From: Aurantiochytrium sp. KH105
Taxonomy: Eukaryota; Sar; Bigyra; Thraustochytrida; Thraustochytriidae
Reading direction: 5' to 3'
Assembly: GCA_003116975.1 (NCBI GenBank)
Contig: BGKB01000076.1
Coordinates: forward strand, 248,001 to 312,000
Length of the DNA: 64,000 nucleotides
Made by a program: the position numbers and the translations under genes. The notes beneath the pieces were generated by a model. The model worked only from the letters and a program-made list of their open reading frames with translations, was not told the origin of the DNA and ran no database searches. Shown here piece after piece: positions 8,302-16,577 of this stretch. Numbering within the stretch: the first letter of the stretch is position 1; each line of letters starts with the position of its first letter.

Positions 8302-10134
8302 ATGGGCAACACACAGAAAAAGTTCCGCCAGGGCAAGGGCGCCGGCGCCTCGGCCTCGGGCAAGAAGGGCGCGAATGCGAACACCGGGAGCGGCAAGAGC
8401 GGACGCCCTGCGCCAGCGCAAAGCCTTGCGAGCGACGGCGACGCGAATGAGACCGTGGAGCTCCTGCTGAAGAAGGGGCCCATCTCGGCCAAATACAATG
8501 TCGATTACAACGTGGTTCTCGGCCGAGGACACTACGCCACGGTGAATCTTGGCACACACAAGGAATCCGGCATGCAAGTGGCCGTCAAGCGGATCCAAAT
8601 CAGCAAGTCCCGCGTCGAGGCGCTTAAACGCGAGGTCGAGGTCTTGCGCAAGGTCGGCAGACACCCGAACATCGTCACGCTCTATGACATTTTCATCACG
8701 GACACGGAGCTCATCCTCGTACTCGAGCTGCTGACGGGTGGTGAACTCTTTGACCGCATGGTCGAAAAGGGACCTTACTCGGAACAGGAAGCGAGCCACC
8801 ATATTCGCAAAATCGGCCAGGCCCTGAAATTTCTCCACCGGGCAGGCATCGTCCACCGCGATCTCAAGCCCGAGAATCTTTTGCTTGCGCACAAGGGCAA
8901 CGACAGCGAGCTTAAAATCGCAGACTTTGGACTGGCCAACGTTGTCGATAACGTCGAGAATGCCACCATGCGCACCGTCTGCGGAACATGGGCTTACTGC
9001 GCGCCCGAGGTCAAGACCACCATGCAAGAGGAGGGTGGGCCCGCTTGCTACACGGCCAAGGTCGATCTTTGGAGCGTGGGTGTCATCCTCTTTGTCGTGC
9101 TGGGTGCCTACCATCCCTTTGACCCGGATGGTGATGCTTCCGATGCGCAGCTCTGGAGCAACATTTGCAAGGGCGAATTCGATTTTGACGATCCGGCGTG
9201 GGATCACATTTCGATGCAGGCCAAGGACCTCATCAAACGCCTCATCGTTGTGGACCCATCAAAGCGCTACGACACGGACCAGTTGCTCAACCATCCGTGG
9301 GTCAAGCAAATGGCATCGGTCCCGGCCACCCCCATTACCCCAAACATTGACCGTTCTCTCACTGACTACAATGGTAAGCGCAAGAGCAAGAAGGGCATCG
9401 TCGCGGCTGTCAAGCGCATGAATCCGCTCGCCAATAGCGGCGGCGGGAGCACGACGCCTCAAATGCATCATCAGCAGCACCAGCAGCAGCAGATGCATCA
9501 CCACCAGCAACAGCAGCAACACCACCATCAGCAGCACCAGCAACAACAACAGATGCACCAGCAACACCAGCAGAATGATCACCTGTATCTGCCCCCAATG
9601 GACTCGCACCAACAACAAATGATGCAACAGCAGCAACATCAACAGCAGATGATGCACGCACAAGCCCAAGCTGCATCTGGCATGCATCATGGCGGCAGTG
9701 ATGGTGACATCCACCATCACCAGCAACATTACCACCAGCAACAAGCCGATATGCACTACCACCACAACCCACACGTGTCATCTCAGCATCAACAACAGCT
9801 CGATTACGAGCAGCAGCTATACGAAGCGAGCATCGCGGCCGCCGCAGCAGAACAGTTTGCGATGCAACCTCCCGAGATGGATAGACCGCACGTGCACTTT
9901 GTCGAACCCACGGTTTCCAACGGCACCGAAGTCAACTCTACCCAAGGCGGAATGCATAATGGCTCGCAATCTGCTGGCTACGCGCCTGATTCAATGATGT
10001 CTCCAGATCACGCCATGCACGATCATGGCCAGGATGACTTGCCCAAGCTCACGCTCAACACGCTCATGAATGGAGACTCGCGGCATACGCCCTCTACCAT
10101 GATGGAGCTTGAGACTCCTGTTGGCCAGCATTGA
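8302..10134 (+). CDS. CAMK-group Ser/Thr protein kinase with Gln/His-rich tail
   Basis: The 610-residue protein has one kinase domain (about 67-333) with all key parts: glycine loop GRGHYATV (74-81), VAIK-type Lys96, catalytic HRDLKPEN with Asp187, DFG at 208-210 and APE at 234-236. GTWAYCAPEV and the overall pattern put it with calcium/calmodulin-dependent and CDPK-like kinases. A basic segment after the domain (GKRKSKKGIVAAVKRM) is a plausible calmodulin-binding or autoinhibitory helix; there are no EF hands. Residues about 390-500 are a Gln/His/Met-rich low-complexity tract. The N-terminus MGNTQKK has the Gly2 needed for myristoylation, though Lys6 is not ideal. Calcium control is an inference. 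Confidence 0.9.
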   Translation: MGNTQKKFRQGKGAGASASGKKGANANTGSGKSGRPAPAQSLASDGDANETVELLLKKGPISAKYNVDYNVVLGRGHYATVNLGTHKESGMQVAVKRIQISKSRVEALKREVEVLRKVGRHPNIVTLYDIFITDTELILVLELLTGGELFDRMVEKGPYSEQEASHHIRKIGQALKFLHRAGIVHRDLKPENLLLAHKGNDSELKIADFGLANVVDNVENATMRTVCGTWAYCAPEVKTTMQEEGGPACYTAKVDLWSVGVILFVVLGAYHPFDPDGDASDAQLWSNICKGEFDFDDPAWDHISMQAKDLIKRLIVVDPSKRYDTDQLLNHPWVKQMASVPATPITPNIDRSLTDYNGKRKSKKGIVAAVKRMNPLANSGGGSTTPQMHHQQHQQQQMHHHQQQQQHHHQQHQQQQQMHQQHQQNDHLYLPPMDSHQQQMMQQQQHQQQMMHAQAQAASGMHHGGSDGDIHHHQQHYHQQQADMHYHHNPHVSSQHQQQLDYEQQLYEASIAAAAAEQFAMQPPEMDRPHVHFVEPTVSNGTEVNSTQGGMHNGSQSAGYAPDSMMSPDHAMHDHGQDDLPKLTLNTLMNGDSRHTPSTMMELETPVGQH

Positions 10135-10719
10135 GTGAGGAAAAGGCTCGTTATGTGCCTGCCTGCTTTCTATTGTAGTTGTCTCTCTTTCATTTACGTG
10201 TCATGCTTTTCGACTTGCTGCTTTTTTCTTTTCTTTTCTAATCATACAGTTCTTAATTTCATCAACTTTCCCACTCCAACAAAGCAAGAGCTGTAGTATT
10301 TCAGGAACAACAACGTGTTAGATGCGCGACGTTTTCGCAAAATGACAGCAGTTTCGCAGAATTGCACGACATTTTTCGTCACCACTTTTACGCCTATAAC
10401 ACTACTTCCTTCAAATCTATGTCACCACTTTATTCAAATCTATGGCATCACTTTTCGCGTCTATGTCCCAATTTTTACGCATCTATGGCACCACTTTTGC
10501 AAATAGGCACCATCTTCGCAGGCCGTGTTACGTACTTCACAACGCAGACGACTTGAGATGAAAATTATCTCACTTCTTTGTTGTCAAATTCGCACATTCT
10601 TTCATCTTTCATAGAAGGGAGGGGAAAGGTGTGAGCGCTCTTGTCCTTGCTCACATCGTGCCTGGCTCTGGCTATTCCTTTTGGTATAAACGATATTCCA
10701 GTTGCTTTTTTATGTTGTT
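10135..10719. other. Convergent gap between kinase and methyltransferase genes
   Basis: This 585-bp gap should hold two 3' untranslated regions. Apart from the minisatellite at 10384-10506 it is AT-rich, with pyrimidine runs near 10220. No gene is seen. Confidence 0.6.
10384..10506. repeat. Degenerate 21-23-bp minisatellite
   Basis: CTAT recurs at 10394, 10417, 10440, 10461 and 10483 inside a unit close to TCTATGGCACCACTTTT plus a few bases. About five copies are visible with 70-90% similarity by eye. It lies in the probable 3' untranslated region of the kinase gene. Confidence 0.75.
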
Positions 10720-11760
10720 TCATGACTGCTGCACTTCGTCAGAACTCTTGAATTTTTTCCAATTCCTACGCACATGCTTTTCGGCCTCCTCGAGGGTGTT
10801 AATGCCTCTCTTTCTCACAGTTTCCTTGACATGGAACTTTTCCCCTGTCCGACCGTGCTCCGGATACTTGGCCCAGGCCGCGAAGCGATGAAAGACTACC
10901 GTGCCGGCCATGGTCACGTTCAGAGATTCCGTGGCGTCGCCGTAATGAGGAATATAGACAAAACTGTCGCAGACCCTGCACTGCGACGGAGAGAGACCCA
11001 TGCCTTCGTTTCCAAGGAAAAAGGCGGCATTTTTCTCTGCTGCAAAAGGCTCTTCCGCAACAGACTTGGCCTCGTCCTTGATCTCAATGCCGTAAATGTG
11101 GCAGTTGCGCTCGCGGACAAAAGAGACGGCTTCCTCCAGGCTGCTCAAGTAGCGTAGCGACACGCGATGCAGCGCGCCCTGCGCCCCAAAGTATTGCATG
11201 TTATTCCGCTGGCCCACAATAAGAATTTCCTTGACACCAAAGGCACCAGCAGACCGCATGAGCATCCCAATGTTTGATTTCTTTGCGACGTTATGCACAA
11301 TCACGTAAAAGCGTGGGACGCCCGCCGCGTCGAGCGCTCCGCTTGCACCGGACTCAGCCGTGGACTCCGCCTCATCTTCAACACCAAGTTTTCGCAAGAG
11401 GGACTCTGCAGCTGCTCGCACTTGCGCATTTGTAGGCTCCGCCGTGTCGTCCGCAGCCGTCTTGGCGTCTCCGCCATCATTTGAGATTTCCTCTTTTGCC
11501 GCCGCGTCCGCCATTCTGGTAGTCGTGTCTGACGTGGTCAACGACCTCACAGCCAAATGCGTATGTGTCGTGGACGGTAGCAGCTGCAGCAGCTTTGTTC
11601 GTGGCCTCAAGCCTGGCCCAAAGCTTTGTCTCGCGCGCAGACCCGACGTAGGAAACCTAGCAAACGTCGCACGAGCGCCTCCAGACGCCGCAGATGCCGC
11701 CGCCGCTACAAAGCCTCGCCGCCACGGGTCTAGCAGGCCCACCAGCCGTGCGCAGCGCAT
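10720..11760 (-). CDS. SpoU/TrmH-family RNA 2'-O-methyltransferase
   Basis: The 346-residue protein carries a SPOUT domain at about 151-297 with the three SpoU motifs: NVAKKSNIGMLMRSAGAFG (Asn and Arg of motif 1), FFLGNEGMGLS (motif 2) and IPHYGDATESLNVTMAG (motif 3). It should transfer a methyl group from S-adenosylmethionine to a ribose 2'-OH of tRNA or rRNA. The first 80 residues are Arg/Ala/Ser-rich without acids, like a mitochondrial presequence. Met83 (ATG at 11514-11512) has a better start context (A at -3, G at +4) and begins MADAAAKEE, so a cytosolic form is possible. A basic C-terminal tail may hold the RNA. The target base cannot be read from the sequence. Confidence 0.9.
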   Translation of the reverse strand: MRCARLVGLLDPWRRGFVAAAASAASGGARATFARFPTSGLRARQSFGPGLRPRTKLLQLLPSTTHTHLAVRSLTTSDTTTRMADAAAKEEISNDGGDAKTAADDTAEPTNAQVRAAAESLLRKLGVEDEAESTAESGASGALDAAGVPRFYVIVHNVAKKSNIGMLMRSAGAFGVKEILIVGQRNNMQYFGAQGALHRVSLRYLSSLEEAVSFVRERNCHIYGIEIKDEAKSVAEEPFAAEKNAAFFLGNEGMGLSPSQCRVCDSFVYIPHYGDATESLNVTMAGTVVFHRFAAWAKYPEHGRTGEKFHVKETVRKRGINTLEEAEKHVRRNWKKFKSSDEVQQS

Positions 11761-12006
11761 CCACGCCTTTCGCTCGGGTTGATCGAGCGATGAGCTAATC
11801 GATCGCTTGATCCCCGTTCTTCTTCAAGTTGGCGCTCTGCGGACCCTCGGCGAGCGGCGACCAGAAGCACCACGAACCAACCGAAATTGCGTTGCGCCCA
11901 AAATGCGTTGCGGAGATCGCTTTTGGCTCATCATCTTTCCGGGAAACAAACAAACGATCGATCACTCAGAAAAAGCAAACGAGCACGCACGCGGTCGGCG
12001 AGCGCG
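11761..12006. promoter_or_regulatory. Divergent promoter, methyltransferase / alpha-beta hydrolase
   Basis: This 246-bp gap lies between head-to-head starts. An imperfect inverted repeat occupies 11781-11812: GATCGAGCGAT and ATCGCTTGATC separated by 10 bp, with one mismatch. It starts 20 bp upstream of the methyltransferase ATG. It could be a dimeric factor site or simply transcribed leader. Confidence 0.5.
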
Positions 12007-13557
12007 ATGGTCGCGGAGGAGCGCGCGGCGGCAGCGGCTCAGCAGGCGGCGGCAGCGGCGGCGCAGGCAGGCCAAGACGCCGGCGCTGGGAACCAAGGCC
12101 CCGCGTCGGCGGCCAAAGGTCTCTTCGACATGGACTTGGGTGCGACGACCCCGTCAGTGGCCTCGGTCGGAGCACTGGGGTCCTACGCGGCGTCGGCCGC
12201 ATCCGCCCTCGCGATTGCCGGCTTGGGAAACTACTACGCGTGGAGGTTTGTCCTGGGATTTATCTTTCTCCCGTCCCAAGTGGTCTACATGGCGCGGCAA
12301 AAAGAACTTGAGGAAGCGCGCACAGCGTTTCTCAAAGAAGTTAAGCGCGCCTCGCGCGTGAGCATTCCCGTCGGCGATGAGAACACGGGTATCAAGCTGG
12401 ACGGAATTCTCTTGCGCCACCCGTCTCCCTCTTGCAGGAAATACTTTGTTCAGTTCAATGCAAATGGTGTATGCTACGAGGAAAAACTATCAATTGCCTG
12501 CGACGTGCAGCAGACCTTCAAGGCCCCTTGTCACCTCTTGTTCGTGAATTATAGAGGTGTAGGCGCTAGCGAAGGTCGTACAACGTGCGGCCTCGACCTT
12601 GTCAATGATGGCCGTGCCGTTCTCGAGTGGCTGCGGCAGTCAAAGGGGGCTTCCTTCTCGGACGTTTTGGTGCACGGTCATTCGATTGGAGGCGCCGTCG
12701 CTGTCATTGCAAGCGCCGCCGTCGCACAGGAAGACAGAAAGAAAGCGCGAGTGCGAAATCAGGGCTCGAGCGCATCGTCGACTGTGTCCACCGACTCAAC
12801 CGCGGGAGGGGCCTCGGCCTCCGCGTCGGCCCCGACGCAGCTACCCTTTGTCATTGCCGACCGGACGTTCTCGACGCTGGGAAATGTCGTTTCTGATAAA
12901 TTGACCAACAGGGAGTTCGACTTGGCTCCCATTGGCGGAATCATGCTCATCGATCTTGCTGCAGTGGTCTTCTCGGTGGCCCGCGTCAGCCTAGGCTGGT
13001 CGCCGCCCAGTATTCCCGGCCTCGCTGCGCTCACGGCGCTGGGCATGTCGCTGTTTGCGGTCCGTACTCTACAGGACTCGGTGTCTCCCACGTGGCCCTT
13101 TGACCGCTATTTGCGCACGGCCTCGACAAAGTACGCAAAGGCCGTCAAGTATGGTGTCCTTGGCACGCGCACCTTTGTTTGCTCGACAGCGTTGCTCATG
13201 TTCAGCAGCTTTTTTGGCCCCGCCTGGGAATACACTGTCTACCTTGCAATTTTTGGCGTTCTTCTGGCCCGACGCGGGTGGCTCAACGCCATTTCGCTGC
13301 GTCTTGTCCGCTTCTTGGGCTGGGATATGGATGTCACGCAGGCCTGGAATGCATTGCCACAGGATCGCAAGCTTCTTCTCGCTCATCCGCGCGATGGCAT
13401 GATTCCCACCCATGTTTCTCTGCTCAAGTCCAACGACCCTTGTGACAAGGTCATTCTCACGTCCTCCATTTCCGATCCGCACATGTACGATTTCTTTGTG
13501 GTGGCGTCGGAGCGCGGGCAGGTTCTCCAGGCTGCCAATCTCTTCTTCCACGACTAG
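12007..13557 (+). CDS. Alpha/beta hydrolase, membrane-associated, ABHD16-like
   Basis: The 516-residue protein starts at 12007. An in-frame ATG at 11887 would add 40 basic residues that could be leader or a targeting peptide. After an Ala/Gln-rich N-terminus and a hydrophobic stretch, the hydrolase core shows the strand FNANGVCYEE, the oxyanion region FVNYRGVGAS, the nucleophile elbow GHSIGG (Ser226), acid HPRDGMIP (Asp463) and base DPHMYDF (His492). A low-complexity Ser/Ala insert (about residues 250-275) and two or three hydrophobic segments (about 310-435) interrupt the core, as in membrane lipases of the ABHD16/ABHD13 type. A lipid ester or lysophospholipid substrate is likely but unproven. 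The 3' end converges on the tetraspanin gene, 73 bp away. Confidence 0.82.
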   Translation: MVAEERAAAAAQQAAAAAAQAGQDAGAGNQGPASAAKGLFDMDLGATTPSVASVGALGSYAASAASALAIAGLGNYYAWRFVLGFIFLPSQVVYMARQKELEEARTAFLKEVKRASRVSIPVGDENTGIKLDGILLRHPSPSCRKYFVQFNANGVCYEEKLSIACDVQQTFKAPCHLLFVNYRGVGASEGRTTCGLDLVNDGRAVLEWLRQSKGASFSDVLVHGHSIGGAVAVIASAAVAQEDRKKARVRNQGSSASSTVSTDSTAGGASASASAPTQLPFVIADRTFSTLGNVVSDKLTNREFDLAPIGGIMLIDLAAVVFSVARVSLGWSPPSIPGLAALTALGMSLFAVRTLQDSVSPTWPFDRYLRTASTKYAKAVKYGVLGTRTFVCSTALLMFSSFFGPAWEYTVYLAIFGVLLARRGWLNAISLRLVRFLGWDMDVTQAWNALPQDRKLLLAHPRDGMIPTHVSLLKSNDPCDKVILTSSISDPHMYDFFVVASERGQVLQAANLFFHD

Positions 13558-13630
13558 CATTAATCTCTCTACTTGAACACAATCTGAGCTTTCTGATGCA
13601 CATTCCATTTTCCCATTTCTTTCTCAAGAC

Positions 13631-14629
13631 TCAACGCGGTTGCACCTTTTGCGGTTTGCCCACCACAAACTTTGATGGTCGGTGAGACTTGGTGTACGTG
13701 GTCGGAAGAACATCGTGCTCCTTTCTCTTCATGAACAAGATAAAGCTGACGAGCGATGTCAGCACCTGAAAGATCGACAATGAATTGATGGCATCGAGCA
13801 AAGGCAAGCATCGATCCAACAAATAGACCCTCATTTGATACACGCAGCCATGTGTAAAGTCGAAGTGAACGCACGAGCCTCCAGGAAGGAAAAACGGACA
13901 GCCAGCCTCGTACATGGTGCCATTGGGCCATGCCACTTGATTGTTGCACTCCTCTGAGGCAAAATACCAATATGGCTGCAGTCCGCACTGGTCTGGGGCA
14001 TCCGACTCACCTTGCAAAAACGAGGCGTTTACCCATGATTGTGTGCCTGACCCATACTCGCAAGCATATGGCGGGTCAAAGCCGCAACATCGTCCAGCCG
14101 TCTGAATGTCCTCCAAGGCGGACTTGGCGGACCGCGCGTCTTCGAGCTGCAGTTCCGTCTCGGCGAACAAGTCTCGCCACAAGAGACGCAAGCGTGTGCG
14201 TTTCTCGTCAATAAGAAAGTCTGCGCAAGTTTCATTGCGTCCGCGCGCAGCGCATGCTTCCTGAAAAGACGCATCGTAGTCATCGGTTGCCCAGCGGGCC
14301 GTAGCATTAACCAGAATGGCAATAAAGGCCATCGTCCCAAGCTGCGCGCCCATATACGTGAGCAAACAGAATTTATTATGCGTGCGTGCGCCAAAGCGTC
14401 CGCATGTGCACGAGAACATCTGACCGAGGCTAACAAAGATCACGAGACCTCCGGTCGTCGATGGCATCGCCCCTAGCCCTTTGGCGACGTAGCGGTCCGT
14501 CGTCAAGACAATCCCCAGTATCAAAAGCACGAAGGACTCGAGAAATTGCATCGTCAACATCACGCGCAGCACATTTGTCAAAAACTTCTTCTCCAAACAT
14601 CCCGGAACGTCTCCTGCCGAAGTGGGCAT
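13631..14629 (-). CDS. Tetraspanin-like four-pass membrane protein
   Basis: The 332-residue protein starts at the ATG at 14629-14627 (MPTSAGDVPG). It has hydrophobic segments at about 22-43, 58-76, 88-109 and 276-300. The large loop between the third and fourth carries the tetraspanin hallmark CCG (181-183), a further nine or so cysteines, and potential N-glycosylation sites at about N108, N122, N201 and N236. The loop is about 165 residues, longer than usual for the family. An upstream in-frame ATG at 14860 would add 77 residues of unrelated character and is taken as leader. Tetraspanins organise membrane microdomains; partner and cargo are unknown. Confidence 0.82.
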   Translation of the reverse strand: MPTSAGDVPGCLEKKFLTNVLRVMLTMQFLESFVLLILGIVLTTDRYVAKGLGAMPSTTGGLVIFVSLGQMFSCTCGRFGARTHNKFCLLTYMGAQLGTMAFIAILVNATARWATDDYDASFQEACAARGRNETCADFLIDEKRTRLRLLWRDLFAETELQLEDARSAKSALEDIQTAGRCCGFDPPYACEYGSGTQSWVNASFLQGESDAPDQCGLQPYWYFASEECNNQVAWPNGTMYEAGCPFFLPGGSCVHFDFTHGCVYQMRVYLLDRCLPLLDAINSLSIFQVLTSLVSFILFMKRKEHDVLPTTYTKSHRPSKFVVGKPQKVQPR

Positions 14630-15140
14630 CTTGCCCCTCGCTCGACTCCGTGCCTTGACCCGCGTACGCGGGCGCTTGGAGTCGCTCAACGACGCCTCCC
14701 TCTCCCTTCCTCGCACCGCGTTTTCTTCGTTCGCAAGCCTCGCCGCGAAGGGGGCTGGCGCCAAGTTCAGGACGAGATCGAGGGCTAAAAATGTAGCCGT
14801 TGTTCGTCGGAATTCCGGGGCTTTTCTCCCGGAATTTCGCCATACCTCCACGCGCTGCACCCTCCCACCTCCAAACTCGCAGTCTAGCCCCCCACACTCT
14901 CGGCCACCCGGTGTGTACCATAATTTTTACTCCAGCTATGGACGCTGCGCTGGAAATGTAGGGGGCGTGTGGCGAGAGTTCCCGCACGCGCCAGCCCACC
15001 TCCTTCAGCAGTAAACTGCGCGTGCAAACCTCGATCGCCCTCCCTCGCACCAACGCACGCACGCCTGTACGCACGCACGCTCGCACGCCGACGCAGCGAA
15101 GGAGCGAGAGCGCGCCCGAGGGCCTACCTGCGAACCCAAG
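14630..15140. promoter_or_regulatory. Divergent promoter region, tetraspanin / cysteine-rich gene
   Basis: This 511-bp gap separates head-to-head genes. It contains a perfect 9-bp hairpin (AATTCCGGG at 14811-14819, CCCGGAATT at 14828-14836, loop 8 nt) and a run of CGCACG-type repeats at 15045-15095. No other gene is supported. Confidence 0.5.
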
Positions 15141-16123
15141 ATGCCTGTCGTACGTGAACGCCCGCGGAGACTTTGAAAGGAGAGAGGGGAGAAAAGGAGG
15201 AGGGCAGATGACGATGGCCTGCAAGGACGCGCGCGCTTCTGCTTGCTTGCTTTCTTGCTTGCCTGCTTACACACAACCACCTCGTCGCGGTCGTGAAAGA
15301 GCTCGTGCCGTGGGTCTGCGCATGGAAGAGCGACAGGCTGGTACGAAGGTGAAGTGAAGGGGAGTTTGGGGGGTGGGGGATGGAGAAAGAGAAGCTGGCG
15401 TTGTTTGCTGAGGTGCCCGGAAGCGCTGGCATGCCGTCGAGCACGGAAAACAACAAAAACGAAGCCTGGCCAAAGTTACGCTTTCTTTTTTTCTTCTGTT
15501 GATTTTTGCAGCAGTGAACTGACCGATTCTCGTTGATTTACCAACGATGTTGAATGATATCGACAGTGCTGCGGAGGATGCTGCTACATTGACTGCATTC
15601 CGGATTGCTGCGATCGTGGCTGCTGCGGCAAGTGCTTCGATGTCTGCTGCTGTACGTTTTCACTGTTTTCTATTCGAAAACAAGGCCTTGTCCATGCGGA
15701 TAGCTCGCTCGTTCTCACATGACTCACGAAACATGCATAATCATTGTTGGATGTACGAATTTGAATTACAGGCAAGACCGGCGAGTCCTCGAACTTCCAG
15801 TGGAATGACCCGAACAAGTGCTGTAAGTGCACACTATTTATTCTGACCAAGCCTTTGATGACGAAGAGCGAGTGAGATCTGACGAGCCCATTGTTGATGT
15901 TTCACTTATAGGCTGTGGGTGCTGCTCCAAGCCGCAGTGCTGCAACTTTGACAACTGCCGCTACAAGTGGTGCATGTGCAAGTGCTGCAGCGGTAACTGC
16001 ATCTGCGACCCGTGCGCCCTCTGCTGCGGCGAGTACAAGGGCAACCTCGCCTTTGCCGAGGCCGAGTACAACACACAGGTTGCCAACAAGGGTTCCCCCG
16101 AGGTCGCTGAGATGGAGCGCTGA
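15141..16123 (+). CDS. Cysteine-rich mini-protein, four exons, 118 residues
   Basis: My model joins 15141-15149, 15567-15651, 15772-15822 and 15912-16123. Donors are GTACGT, GTACGT and GTAAGT; acceptors are CAG, CAG and TAG. The introns are 417, 120 and 89 bp. The frame is open throughout and ends at TGA 16121-16123. The product has 30 cysteines in 118 residues: an N-terminal two-thirds with CC, CCC, CxC and GCC clusters, and a Cys-free C-terminal tail (about 31 residues) of mixed charge. There is no signal peptide. Such patterns suit zinc/copper binding or lipidated membrane-edge proteins, but I cannot assign a family. Exons 2-4 are well supported by conserved phase and the Cys pattern. The 9-nt first exon (MPV) is the weak point, because a stop at 15555 closes the Cys frame just upstream of exon 2. 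Confidence 0.7.
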
Positions 16124-16263
16124 GCGCAGTTTGATTAGGTTTTCTCAACCGATGCATGCGATCTGTCATTGACCCAAAAGTCAGGTCTGCCTGGGTAGCA
16201 TACCAAGGGCTTGAGATTTCCATTCATCTATTCTCTCTCTGTGTTATCGTCCAACTTACATTG

Positions 16264-16439
16264 CCATCGCACGTGATACAAATCAGGCGACGGATCTTTC
16301 CATCGCAAATTGAATAACAATCACAATCAATCAAATGTCATCATCTTCATTTCCATCGCGCGTGATACAAATCAAGCGACCAACCTTTTATCGCAAATTG
16401 AATAACAATCACAATCAATCAAATGTCATCATCTTCAAA
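16264..16439. repeat. 88-bp tandem duplication
   Basis: A segment beginning CCATCGCACGTGATACAAAT at 16264 is repeated from 16352 with a few mismatches; both copies end in CATCATCTTC. It lies in the convergent gap 16124-16577 between the Cys-rich gene and the Ser/Asp-repeat gene. That gap holds nothing else but a CGCA-type microsatellite. Confidence 0.85.
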
Positions 16440-16478
16440 GTATACGTGAAAACGTTTTTCAAGAATTCAATAGACAAA

Positions 16479-16522
16479 CGCACGCACGTACGTACGCACG
16501 CACGCACGCACACACGCACGCA
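16479..16522. repeat. (CGCA)n microsatellite
   Basis: An imperfect run of CGCA/CGTA tetramers is followed at 16547-16569 by a GTGTGTTT-type run. It is close to the 3' end of the minus-strand gene. Confidence 0.8.
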
Positions 16523-16577
16523 AGCGAGCGTCAGGCTCCTTGCGCGTGTGTGTGTGTTTGTGTGTTTGTGACGACGC

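Noticed and set aside
7090-9207. 705-codon open frame on the minus strand across the kinase start and its upstream region
   Set aside because: It spans an unresolved base, GC-rich repeats and the antisense of an intact kinase domain, so it is not a credible gene.
15547-15846. 99-codon frame starting at ATG 15547
   Set aside because: It crosses two introns of the Cys-rich gene in the wrong frame and gives an Ala-rich nonsense peptide.
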